DNA from: DAIOHQ01 sp036744635
GTDB lineage: Bacteria > Planctomycetota > Phycisphaerae > Tepidisphaerales > Tepidisphaeraceae
Direction: 5' to 3'
Length of the DNA stretch: 11,089 bases
Assembly (NCBI GenBank): GCA_036744635.1
Contig: DAIOHQ010000170.1
Span: 1-11,089, forward strand
In this document: in pieces, positions 5,769-11,089 of the stretch
Numbering within the stretch: the stretch's first letter is position 1
How the letters are laid out: every line of letters begins with the position of its first letter
Program-made: the position numbers and the translations under genes
Notes under the pieces: model-generated
Told to the model about the DNA's origin: nothing
Seen by the model: only the letters and a program-made list of their open reading frames with translations
Databases searched by the model: none

Positions 5769-7376
5769 TCACGCCCCGCTCATCTCCCACCTCAGCACCG
5801 GCTTGCGCGCCGCCCCCACCTCATCCAGCCTCAGCACCGGCGCTTCGGTTGGCGCTTCCTTCAGCCCTTCGACATCCTTCTCGCTCTGCTCGGCGATGGC
5901 CAGCAGGGCGTCGGCGAAGGCGTCCAGCGTCGCCTTGCTCTCGGTTTCGGTCGGCTCGATCATCAAACAATCATGCACCGGCCAATGCACCGTCGGCGGA
6001 TGAAAGCCGCGGTCGATGAGATTCTTGGCAATATCCATGATGCTGGCGCCGCGCTCGATGATGGCGCGGGGAACGGTGATGAACTCGTGGGCGCAGGGAT
6101 TGCTCGCCATCGCCGCATCCCCCTTGGGCCCGTACGGCAGCGGGTAGACGTGCTTGATGCGCTGAGCCAGATAGTTGGCCGACAGCACCGCCATCTCCGA
6201 AACATTCCGCAACCCCTCCGGCCCGCACGCCCGGATATACGCATACGCCCGCACCAGCACGTTGAACTGCCCGGAGAACGACCGCACCTTGCCGATGCTC
6301 TTGGGCCGGTCAAAGTCCCAGCCGTATCTCATAGCATCATCGGACGCCGTGCTGCTGCCATCCCTTTCGCCGTTTCGCCGTTTCGCCGCTTCGCCGATTC
6401 CACTCTTCACCACCACCTGCGGCACCGGAAGATATGGCGCAAATTGCTTGCGCACCCCGATCGGTCCCGCCCCCGGCCCGCCGCAGCCGTGTGGCGTGCT
6501 GAAGGTCTTATGCGTGTTGTAGTGCATGACGTCCACGCCGAAATCCCCCGGCCGGGCGATGCCGAGGATCGCGTTCATGTTGGCCCCGTCGAGATACAAA
6601 AAGGCCCCGGCTTCATGTACCAGCTTGGCCATCTCAACAATGTGGGCATCAAACTTCCCGATGGTATTGGGATTGGTCATCATCACCGCCGCCACTTCAT
6701 CGTTCAGGTGCGCCTTCAGATCCTCCAGATCCGTCAGCCCATCCGGCCGTGACTTGATCGTCACCACCCCCGCCCCGCACATGGCACAGCTCGCGGGGTT
6801 TGTCCCATGCGCTGTATCCGGCGCCAGCACGATCGTGCGCTTCGCCTGGCCATGGTCCTTGAAATACGCCCGGATGACTTTCAGCCCAGTCCATTCCCCA
6901 TGCGCCCCCGCGCACGGCTGCAGCGACACCTCATCCAGCCCGGAAATCTCCTGCAGCATCACCCGCAGATGATAGAGCAACGCCAGCGCCCCCTGGCAGT
7001 CCGCCTCATCCTGCATCGGATGAAGATTGGCAAATCCCGCCAGCGCCGCCGCCCACTCGTTGACCTTGGGGTTGTACTTCATCGTGCAGGAGCCCAGCGG
7101 ATAGAAGTTGGCATCCACCGAAAAATTCCGCTGCGTCAGGTGGGTGTAATGCCGCACCACCTCAAGCTGCCCAACCTCCGGCAATCCCGTCTCGGTGAAC
7201 GAGGCCAGCGCCGGATCCATCTCGACGTTCGGCACATCGGATGTCGGCAGGTCCACTCCCCGCGCGCCGGGGGTGGAGATCTCAAAGAGAAGCTTTTCGC
7301 CGATAGTGTTGTTCAAGTGTCCAGCCAATGAGCTCAAGTGGGCAGAACGCTCAGTTGTTTGCAAATGCGTCTGCAT
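5769..7376 (-). CDS. gcvPB: Glycine dehydrogenase (decarboxylating) subunit 2
   Basis: This is the PLP-binding subunit of the two-subunit P-protein. With GcvPA it decarboxylates glycine and passes the aminomethyl group to lipoyl-GcvH. Family marks numbered from ATG 7376: FYPLGSCTMKYNPK at 91-104, the PLP lysine Lys290 in YNTHKTFSTPHG, and RPKSIGKVRSF at 357-367. The C-terminus VLRLDEVGAARKPVLRW is typical. At 535 residues it is longer than usual (about 480-500). One cause is an insertion at about 326-349, partly made of an 8-bp DNA repeat. Cys298 stands where PHGGGGPG normally has Gly. The start is uncertain: ATG 7376 lies inside hicA and adds about 20 non-family residues. TTG at 7328 or 7316 would give a normal N-terminus ending in NNTIGEKLLFE. 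Confidence 0.95.
   Translation of the reverse strand: MQTHLQTTERSAHLSSLAGHLNNTIGEKLLFEISTPGARGVDLPTSDVPNVEMDPALASFTETGLPEVGQLEVVRHYTHLTQRNFSVDANFYPLGSCTMKYNPKVNEWAAALAGFANLHPMQDEADCQGALALLYHLRVMLQEISGLDEVSLQPCAGAHGEWTGLKVIRAYFKDHGQAKRTIVLAPDTAHGTNPASCAMCGAGVVTIKSRPDGLTDLEDLKAHLNDEVAAVMMTNPNTIGKFDAHIVEMAKLVHEAGAFLYLDGANMNAILGIARPGDFGVDVMHYNTHKTFSTPHGCGGPGAGPIGVRKQFAPYLPVPQVVVKSGIGEAAKRRNGERDGSSTASDDAMRYGWDFDRPKSIGKVRSFSGQFNVLVRAYAYIRACGPEGLRNVSEMAVLSANYLAQRIKHVYPLPYGPKGDAAMASNPCAHEFITVPRAIIERGASIMDIAKNLIDRGFHPPTVHWPVHDCLMIEPTETESKATLDAFADALLAIAEQSEKDVEGLKEAPTEAPVLRLDEVGAARKPVLRWEMSGA
6365..6396. repeat. Four tandem 8-bp units inside gcvPB
   Basis: TTTCGCCG occurs three times in tandem (6365-6388), followed by CTTCGCCG (6389-6396). 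On the coding strand it is CGGCGAAA-type. Because 8 is not a multiple of 3, successive units are read in different frames; together they encode part of a basic and acidic insert (GEAAKRRNGE) in GcvPB. Surrounding family motifs stay in frame. Confidence 0.9.
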
Positions 7377-7519
7377 AAGTTCTCATCAATTTCAGTATGC
7401 CGGGGAATCGGTGCAACTTTCCTGGTGACTGGATTCCAATAGACCGGGTGGTTACCACCCTCGCGGCGCAGCCTGCAGCCATTTCTCTCGAGGTGTGCAA
7501 GCAAGTCCCGCCGTTTCAT
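7334..7519 (-). CDS. hicA: HicA-type mRNA interferase toxin
   Basis: The protein is 61 residues, the usual HicA size, with the dsRBD-like fold pattern. It reads MKRRDLLAHLERNGCRLRRE, then GNHPVYW with the probable catalytic His24, then PIPRHTEIDENLCRRICKQL. HicA proteins degrade mRNA or interfere with translation when not bound by HicB. The canonical GSH motif is GNH here, a common variant. Its ATG at 7519 overlaps the hicB stop (TGATG), and GGTGAG lies 6 bases upstream. Gene order is antitoxin first, then toxin; hicA-first is the better known order, but both occur. The last 43 bases overlap the ATG-initiated frame of gcvPB. Toxicity cannot be judged from sequence. Confidence 0.85.
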   Translation of the reverse strand: MKRRDLLAHLERNGCRLRREGGNHPVYWNPVTRKVAPIPRHTEIDENLCRRICKQLSVLPT

Positions 7520-7755
7520 CAGGTGCTCACCAGCAATTCTTCCTTCACTACCTGATCAACCACAGTTTGCCGCCGCGCCAAATCTTCTTCGGCGATCTCC
7601 CGATTGCATTCCATGACAAGCTGCACCGCCTCCTTCAGATTTTCCCGAGCCTCCTCGATCGTTTTACCTTGCGTATTTGCGCCCGGAAGTTCTTCCACGT
7701 ATGCCACCCACCACTCATCGTGTTTCTCAAAGACCGCAGTGAATTGATTGTCCAT
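7519..7755 (-). CDS. hicB: HicB-type antitoxin
   Basis: The protein is 78 residues from ATG 7755, with a partial RNase-H-like HicB fold. The pattern is FTAVFEKHDEWWVAYVEELPGANTQGKTIEEARENLKEAVQLVME (5-49); the ELPG and TxEEA motifs are diagnostic. It is the short HicB form with no recognisable C-terminal helix-turn-helix or ribbon-helix-helix domain. Autoregulation by DNA binding is therefore doubtful. I chose ATG 7755 because GGAG sits 5 bases before it; a GTG at 7761 overlaps the gcvPA stop and would add two residues. The ribosome site lies inside the last codons of gcvPA, so translation is probably coupled to it. It should neutralise HicA, encoded immediately downstream. Confidence 0.85.
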   Translation of the reverse strand: MDNQFTAVFEKHDEWWVAYVEELPGANTQGKTIEEARENLKEAVQLVMECNREIAEEDLARRQTVVDQVVKEELLVST

Positions 7756-7757
7756 GA

Positions 7758-9161
7758 TCACTCCAGTATATCCACCTTCACCAACCGCTCGGCATCATGT
7801 CCGCTCCCGGCCTTCCCCGCCGTCTCGCCTTGTCCGGCCAATATCCCCACCAGCCGGTCGATCTCCTCCTTCGTCCGCTTCTCGGTCACCGCCACCAGCA
7901 GGCAATCCTTTAATTCCGGATACTCCCGCGATAGATCATATCCCGCCAGCACCCCCGCCTTCCCCGCCTCCTCCAGCACCCGCTCGATCGGCCGATTCAA
8001 CTGCACCACTATCTCGTTGAAGAAGGGTTGCTCGAACTTCCGCCTGATTCCGCGCGCTTCCAGCTCCTTCACCAAATAATTCGCCTTGTTGAAACACAAC
8101 TGCGCTGTCTCGCGCAATCCCTTTGGCCCCATCGCCGCCAGATAGACGCTCGCCCGCAGCGCCAGCAATCCTTGGTTGGTGCAGACGTTGCTGGTCGCCT
8201 TCTCGCGGCGGATGTGCTGCTCGCGCGTCTGCAGCGTCAGACAGAACGCCCGCTTGCCATCCAGGTCCGTCGTCTGTCCCACCAGCCGACCGGGCATCTT
8301 GCGCATGAACTGCGTGCGGGTAGCGAACAGCCCCAGGTAGGGCCCGCCGAACTGCAGCGGAATCCCCAGCGGCTGGCCTTCTCCCACCGCGATGTCCACC
8401 CCCATCTCCCCCGGCCGCTTCAGCAACCCCAGGCTCATCGGGTTGAACGACTGCACCATCATCGACTCATTGGCATGGGCGAACTTGGCGATCGTCTCCA
8501 CGTGCTCGATGTGCCCCAGGAAATTAGGCGACTGGCAGATGATCGCGGCCGTATCATCCTCCAGTTCGTTCTCCAGCTCCGTCGTATCCATCACCCCGTT
8601 CTTCAGCGGAATTTCTGTGTACCGCGCCGGCAGGTCGGAAAGATATGTTTTCAGCACCTGCCGATAATGCGGATGCACCCCCTCGCTGATGATAATCTCG
8701 CGCTTGCCGGTGATGTTCAGCGCCATCAAGGCCGCCTCCGCCAGCGCTGTCGCCCCTTCATACAGCGATGCGTTGGCCACCTCCATCCCGGTGATCTGGC
8801 AGACCATGGTCTGAAACTCGAAGAACGCCTGCAGCGATCCCTGCGAAGCCTCGGCCTGGTAGGGGGTATAGGCGGTGAGAAATTCCCCCTTCATCGCCAG
8901 AAAATCCACCACCGCCGGAATGAAGTGGTCATACGCCCCCGCCCCCAGAAAACAAACCTTCTCATCGACAGAGTTATTCTTCCCCGCCAGCTCGCCCAGA
9001 TGTTTTCGCAGCGAAAGCTCATCCAGCGCCGGCGGCAAATCCAGGGGTTCCTTCAGCCGAAACGCCTCCGGCACCTGCCGCAGCAGGTCCTCCATGCTCG
9101 CAGCGCCAACCGCCTTGAGCATCTCCTCCCGCTGCTTTGCCGTGATTTGTACGTAGTCCAT
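7758..9161 (-). CDS. gcvPA: Glycine dehydrogenase (decarboxylating) subunit 1
   Basis: The protein is 467 residues and matches the alpha subunit of split P-protein, which forms the dimer with GcvPB. Family motifs in order: the N-terminus YVQITAKQREEMLKAVG, FLGAGAYDHFIPAVV at 71-85, TAYTPYQAEASQG at 97-109, and ASLYEGATA at 131-139. GEGQPLGIPLQFGGPYLG, MPGRLVG and TREQHIRREKATSN follow. It is somewhat longer than usual (about 440-450), partly through a variable C-terminal tail after the last conserved helix (GQGETAGKAGSGHDAERLVKVDILE). The start ATG at 9161 gives a normal N-terminus, but no Shine-Dalgarno site is visible. A 14-base palindrome and a TATAAT box lie just upstream. gcvH is 86 bases upstream; hicB follows after 2 bases. 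Confidence 0.96.
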   Translation of the reverse strand: MDYVQITAKQREEMLKAVGAASMEDLLRQVPEAFRLKEPLDLPPALDELSLRKHLGELAGKNNSVDEKVCFLGAGAYDHFIPAVVDFLAMKGEFLTAYTPYQAEASQGSLQAFFEFQTMVCQITGMEVANASLYEGATALAEAALMALNITGKREIIISEGVHPHYRQVLKTYLSDLPARYTEIPLKNGVMDTTELENELEDDTAAIICQSPNFLGHIEHVETIAKFAHANESMMVQSFNPMSLGLLKRPGEMGVDIAVGEGQPLGIPLQFGGPYLGLFATRTQFMRKMPGRLVGQTTDLDGKRAFCLTLQTREQHIRREKATSNVCTNQGLLALRASVYLAAMGPKGLRETAQLCFNKANYLVKELEARGIRRKFEQPFFNEIVVQLNRPIERVLEEAGKAGVLAGYDLSREYPELKDCLLVAVTEKRTKEEIDRLVGILAGQGETAGKAGSGHDAERLVKVDILE

Positions 9162-9168
9162 AGTTGGT

Positions 9169-9182
9169 AGTCAGCGCTGACT
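9169..9182. promoter_or_regulatory. 14-bp perfect palindrome upstream of gcvPA
   Basis: AGTCAGCGCTGACT is a perfect palindrome, 7 bases before the gcvPA ATG on the transcribed strand. If the TATAAT at 9189-9194 is used, the palindrome falls at about +1 to +14 of the mRNA. It could be an operator or a 5' hairpin. Chance occurrence of a 14-base palindrome in one short spacer is low but not negligible. Confidence 0.45.
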
Positions 9183-9188
9183 TCCAGA

Positions 9189-9194
9189 ATTATA
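9189..9194 (-). promoter_or_regulatory. TATAAT -10-like box upstream of gcvPA
   Basis: The minus strand has a perfect TATAAT at 9194-9189 in the 86-base gcvH-gcvPA spacer, 27 bases before the gcvPA ATG. No good -35 box is seen at 16-18 bases, so this is only a possible internal promoter. Confidence 0.35.
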
Positions 9195-9247
9195 CTCCGC
9201 CGTCAGCAGTGCAGAGCCTTTGCCGCCGACCGCCCACTGCCGACCCA

Positions 9248-9631
9248 TCAATGCCCTGCCTTCTTCCCATACTCCTCGGCCGACAGCAGTCCCTCCACCT
9301 GCTTGATATCCTCCACCTTCACCTTGATCATCCACCCCGCCCCATACGGGTCGCTGTTGATCACGCCGGGATTGCTCGCCAGCGCCGAATTCACCTCGCT
9401 CACCATCCCGCTCACCCCGCTATACAAGTCGCTGGTCGCCTTCACCGACTCGATCTCCCCAAAGGGCTGGCCCGCGGTGATCTTCTCCCCGATCTTGGGC
9501 AACTGCACGAAGGTGATATCCGTCAACTCATCGGCGGCCACCTGGGTGATGCCGATGGTCACCACATTTCCCTGCGGCCAATGCCACTCGTGCGTCTGCA
9601 AATACCGTCGATCCCTGGGCGCTTCCATCAT
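9248..9631 (-). CDS. gcvH: Glycine cleavage system H protein
   Basis: The protein is 127 residues, the normal GcvH size. It carries the lipoyl arm that shuttles the aminomethyl group from P-protein to T-protein and is then reoxidised by L-protein. The lipoyl-lysine is Lys64 in GEIESVKATSDLY, the family signature. The N-terminus RRYLQTHEWHW and the C-terminal GAGWMIKVKV, then LLSAEEYG, are typical. The frame is open upstream to 9685, but the extra residues come from repeat-like spacer DNA. The ATG at 9631 has AGAGAGG just upstream (AGAGAGGAACAG-ATG), so I start there; a second ATG follows directly. gcvT lies 168 bases upstream across a repeat-filled spacer, and gcvPA follows after 86 bases. 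Confidence 0.97.
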   Translation of the reverse strand: MMEAPRDRRYLQTHEWHWPQGNVVTIGITQVAADELTDITFVQLPKIGEKITAGQPFGEIESVKATSDLYSGVSGMVSEVNSALASNPGVINSDPYGAGWMIKVKVEDIKQVEGLLSAEEYGKKAGH

Positions 9632-9639
9632 CTGTTCCT

Positions 9640-9653
9640 CTCTTCTGACTTCC
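9640..9653. repeat. Short copy of the 7-bp repeat (two units)
   Basis: CTCTTCT and GACTTCC at 9640-9653 match the heptads at 3058-3092 and 9766-9800. The site lies just upstream of the gcvH start and overlaps its ribosome-binding region. Confidence 0.5.
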
Positions 9654-9690
9654 GGCGTAACTCTTGTTTGTGGCGGCCCCACCATTTACC

Positions 9691-9728
9691 CCCTCTCCAG
9701 GTACTCCGGGGGAGGGTTGGGGTGGGGG
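9691..9728. repeat. C/G-rich hairpin element with G-quadruplex motif in the gcvT-gcvH spacer
   Basis: CCCTCTCC (9691-9698) can pair with GGGGAGGG (9709-9716), with one T-G wobble, around a 10-base loop. The plus strand from 9708 to 9728 reads G5-A-G3-TT-G4-T-G5, which satisfies the intramolecular G-quadruplex rule with very short loops. Similar C-rich/G-rich spacer elements are scattered through many bacterial genomes. It lies on the template strand for gcvH. Confidence 0.6.
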
Positions 9729-9765
9729 CCTTTCCACAATCGCCACAGTCCAGCGCTACACCCCT

Positions 9766-9800
9766 GACTTCTGACTTCTCGCTTCTGACTTCTCTTTTCT
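9766..9800. repeat. Five-unit array of the 7-bp repeat downstream of gcvT
   Basis: Five consecutive heptads are GACTTCT (9766), GACTTCT (9773), CGCTTCT (9780), GACTTCT (9787) and CTTTTCT (9794). The array ends on the first base of the gcvT stop codon complement. It is the same repeat family as at 3058-3092, in the same orientation. In the transcript it would be purine-rich (AGAAGTC). Confidence 0.8.
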
Positions 9801-10894
9801 CATTGATTTCTCTTATAAAACGGCAGCTTCACCACCCGCACCGGGTTCATCGTTCCCTTCAAATCTACCGCCAATTCCGTTCCCTCCCCGGCATGTTCCG
9901 CATCCACATACGCCATCGCGATGCTCTTCTGCACCGTCGGGCCGAACGTCCCGCTGGTGACTTCTCCCACCGGTTTTCCATCTCTCCCCACCGCCGTGCC
10001 CTGCCGCGCGATCCGCTTGCCTTCCAACTCCAGCCCCACCAGCTTCCGCGCCGGGCCGGCAGCGTGAATCTCCCGCAGCTTCCCCGACCCCACAAAATCC
10101 TTGCTCAAATCCACCGCCCACCCCAGCCCCGCCGCGATTGGGTTGAGCGTCTCATTTAGCTCATGCCCATACAAGGGCATCCCCGCCTCCAGCCGCAACG
10201 TATCCCGCGCCCCCAGCCCCGCCGGCTTGATCGTGGCATCCGCCCGGTCGGTCTTGCCGGCCAGCATCTTCATCGCCATCGCCGCCATCTTGGCCGGGAT
10301 GATCAGCTCGATCCCATCCTCGCCGGTATACCCGCTGCGAAACACCGTGTACTTGATCAATCCCATCACGCTGTCGTTGCGGAAATGATATCGCTTCAAA
10401 TCCTTCACCGGGACCATTCCATCAATTCGCTCGATCACCTTAGGCCCCTGGATGGCCACCATTGCCGTCCCCTCGGTCTGGTCGGCCATGTCAAAATCAA
10501 AATCCCCCGCCCGCCGCATCTCCCCGAAATGCTTCACCAGCTTCTCGCGGTTGGAGGCGTTGCAGACCATGATCCAGCTTCGCGCATCCTTGCTGACGAT
10601 CACATCATCCATCACCCCGCCGGCCTCGTTGCACACCAGGCTGTAGCGGGACTGTCCCACCTTCTGGTCGTCGAGCTTGCGCGTGACCACCTTATCCAGA
10701 AAGCGCTGCGCATCCTTGCCGCTGAAGTGCAGCCGGCCCATGTGCGACACGTCGAAGATCGAGCCGCTGCTGCGGGTCTGCTCGTGCTCTTCCACGATGC
10801 CGCGGTACAAAATCGGCATTTCCCACCCCGCAAAATCCACCATCCGCCCCCCGGCCGAGACATGGAATTCATAAAATGGCGTCCGCTTGAGCAT
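9800..10894 (-). CDS. gcvT: Glycine cleavage system T protein (aminomethyltransferase)
   Basis: The protein is 364 residues from ATG 10894, the usual GcvT length. It transfers the methylene group from aminomethyl-lipoyl GcvH to tetrahydrofolate and releases ammonia. Marks include the N-terminus LKRTPFYEFHVSAGGRMVDFAGWEMP, FDVSHMGR near 47-54, and GGVMDDVIV at 92-100, which holds the Asp that binds the folate. RSGYTGEDGIEL, LGARDTLRLEAGMPLYGHEL and the C-terminal VGEVTSGTFGPTVQKSIAMAYV follow. The frame is open to a TTG at 10933, but the family N-terminus begins at ATG 10894, so I use that. No Shine-Dalgarno site precedes it. A promoter-like site very close upstream suggests a very short leader. 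It is the first gene of the cluster in this window. Confidence 0.97.
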   Translation of the reverse strand: MLKRTPFYEFHVSAGGRMVDFAGWEMPILYRGIVEEHEQTRSSGSIFDVSHMGRLHFSGKDAQRFLDKVVTRKLDDQKVGQSRYSLVCNEAGGVMDDVIVSKDARSWIMVCNASNREKLVKHFGEMRRAGDFDFDMADQTEGTAMVAIQGPKVIERIDGMVPVKDLKRYHFRNDSVMGLIKYTVFRSGYTGEDGIELIIPAKMAAMAMKMLAGKTDRADATIKPAGLGARDTLRLEAGMPLYGHELNETLNPIAAGLGWAVDLSKDFVGSGKLREIHAAGPARKLVGLELEGKRIARQGTAVGRDGKPVGEVTSGTFGPTVQKSIAMAYVDAEHAGEGTELAVDLKGTMNPVRVVKLPFYKRNQ

Positions 10895-10906
10895 GAGTGC
10901 CGCGAA

Positions 10907-10933
10907 ATTATTCGCAATGGCGGCACAGGTCAA
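10907..10933 (-). promoter_or_regulatory. Promoter-like site of gcvT
   Basis: On the minus strand TTGACC (10933-10928) and AATAAT (10912-10907) are separated by 15 bases, shorter than the ideal 17. Each matches sigma-70 consensus at 5 of 6 positions. The -10 box ends only 12 bases before the gcvT ATG, so the mRNA would be nearly leaderless, in line with the missing Shine-Dalgarno site. A palindrome, GCGAAATTATTCGC (10902-10915), overlaps the -10 box and could be an operator. Confidence 0.45.
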
Positions 10934-10952
10934 GGAAAGGAAAATCCCGGCT

Positions 10953-10973
10953 GGGGCAGGGGGGCAAGGGGGG
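10953..10973. other. Run of three G tracts upstream of gcvT
   Basis: The plus strand carries G4 (10953-10956), G6 (10959-10964) and G6 (10968-10973) separated by CA and CAA. It could form a G-quadruplex if one G6 tract is shared. No gene is visible in 10895-11089. Confidence 0.35.
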
Positions 10974-11015
10974 ACCGAGCGTGGTGCGTGACACTTTAGG
11001 CGGCTTTACCTTGCT

Positions 11016-11089
11016 TTGGTGGGGCAGACATTCCTGTCTGTCATGGCTGGATGAGTGGTAGGTGTACTCAATCTTGGTGGGGCAGACAT
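11016..11089. repeat. Direct repeat pair TTGGTGGGGCAGACAT at the window end
   Basis: The 16-base sequence occurs at 11016-11031 and again at 11074-11089, where the window stops, so the second copy may be longer. In the first copy CAGACA (11025-11030), TTCC and TGTCTG (11035-11040) form a small hairpin. Units are 58 bases apart. The pattern looks like an interspersed intergenic repeat. Confidence 0.7.

Noticed and set aside
7334..7761. hicBA as part of an insertion sequence
   Set aside because: No transposase, terminal inverted repeats or clear target-site duplication flank it; the two CACTTGA copies at one end only are not enough.
8028..9170. 380-residue plus-strand open frame opposite gcvPA, and other long plus-strand frames such as 4-984, 1177-2028 and 5973-6752
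   Set aside because: They are rich in Arg, His, Pro and Gln, match no family I know, and lie antisense to clearly conserved genes. They are a by-product of GC-rich codon usage.
10895..11089. Glycine riboswitch upstream of gcvT
   Set aside because: I could not find the conserved riboswitch core in this stretch, and the promoter-like site lies too close to the start. The window ends at 11089, so one farther upstream cannot be excluded.

Overview
The window is about 11 kb of GC-rich bacterial chromosome. Every gene I can support lies on the minus strand, so transcription runs from high to low coordinates. The best guess for the organism is a member of the Planctomycetota or a relative. The reasons are the style of the BatA-domain/VWA protein, the split glycine decarboxylase (GcvPA plus GcvPB), the weak or absent Shine-Dalgarno sites on several genes, and intergenic spacers filled with short repeats. 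This is inference from composition and gene style, not from a search.

Layout in transcription order. (1) 11089-10895: upstream region of gcvT, with a short direct repeat cut by the window edge, a run of G tracts, and a promoter-like site close to gcvT. (2) 10894-5769: glycine cleavage locus gcvT, gcvH, gcvPA, gcvPB. A hicB-hicA toxin-antitoxin pair sits between gcvPA and gcvPB, and the gcvPB reading frame opens inside hicA. (3) 5648-4121: a second toxin-antitoxin pair (VapB-like antitoxin, VapC-like PIN toxin), followed by an alpha/beta hydrolase whose start codon overlaps the vapC stop (TGATG). (4) 3982-1: a membrane-anchored kinase-like protein lacking the catalytic HRD and DFG aspartates, a DUF58 protein, and a large BatA/VWA membrane protein that runs off the window.

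How the genes work together. GcvT, GcvH and the two-subunit GcvP are three of the four parts of the glycine cleavage system, which converts glycine to CO2, ammonia and methylene-tetrahydrofolate. The fourth part, dihydrolipoamide dehydrogenase, is not in the window. The pseudokinase, DUF58 and BatA genes form a separate probable cell-envelope module of a kind usually accompanied by a MoxR ATPase, which is not seen here.

The most unusual points are: hicBA inside the gcv operon, with gcvPB overlapping hicA; gcvPB flanked by two toxin-antitoxin pairs; an in-frame insertion in gcvPB built partly from a four-unit 8-bp tandem repeat; the pseudokinase in the DUF58/BatA cluster; and a family of degenerate 7-bp repeats at three intergenic sites. 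I see no rRNA, tRNA, transposase, CRISPR array or phage gene. Nothing here proves a new system, but the gcv/hicBA arrangement and the pseudokinase cluster deserve a check.
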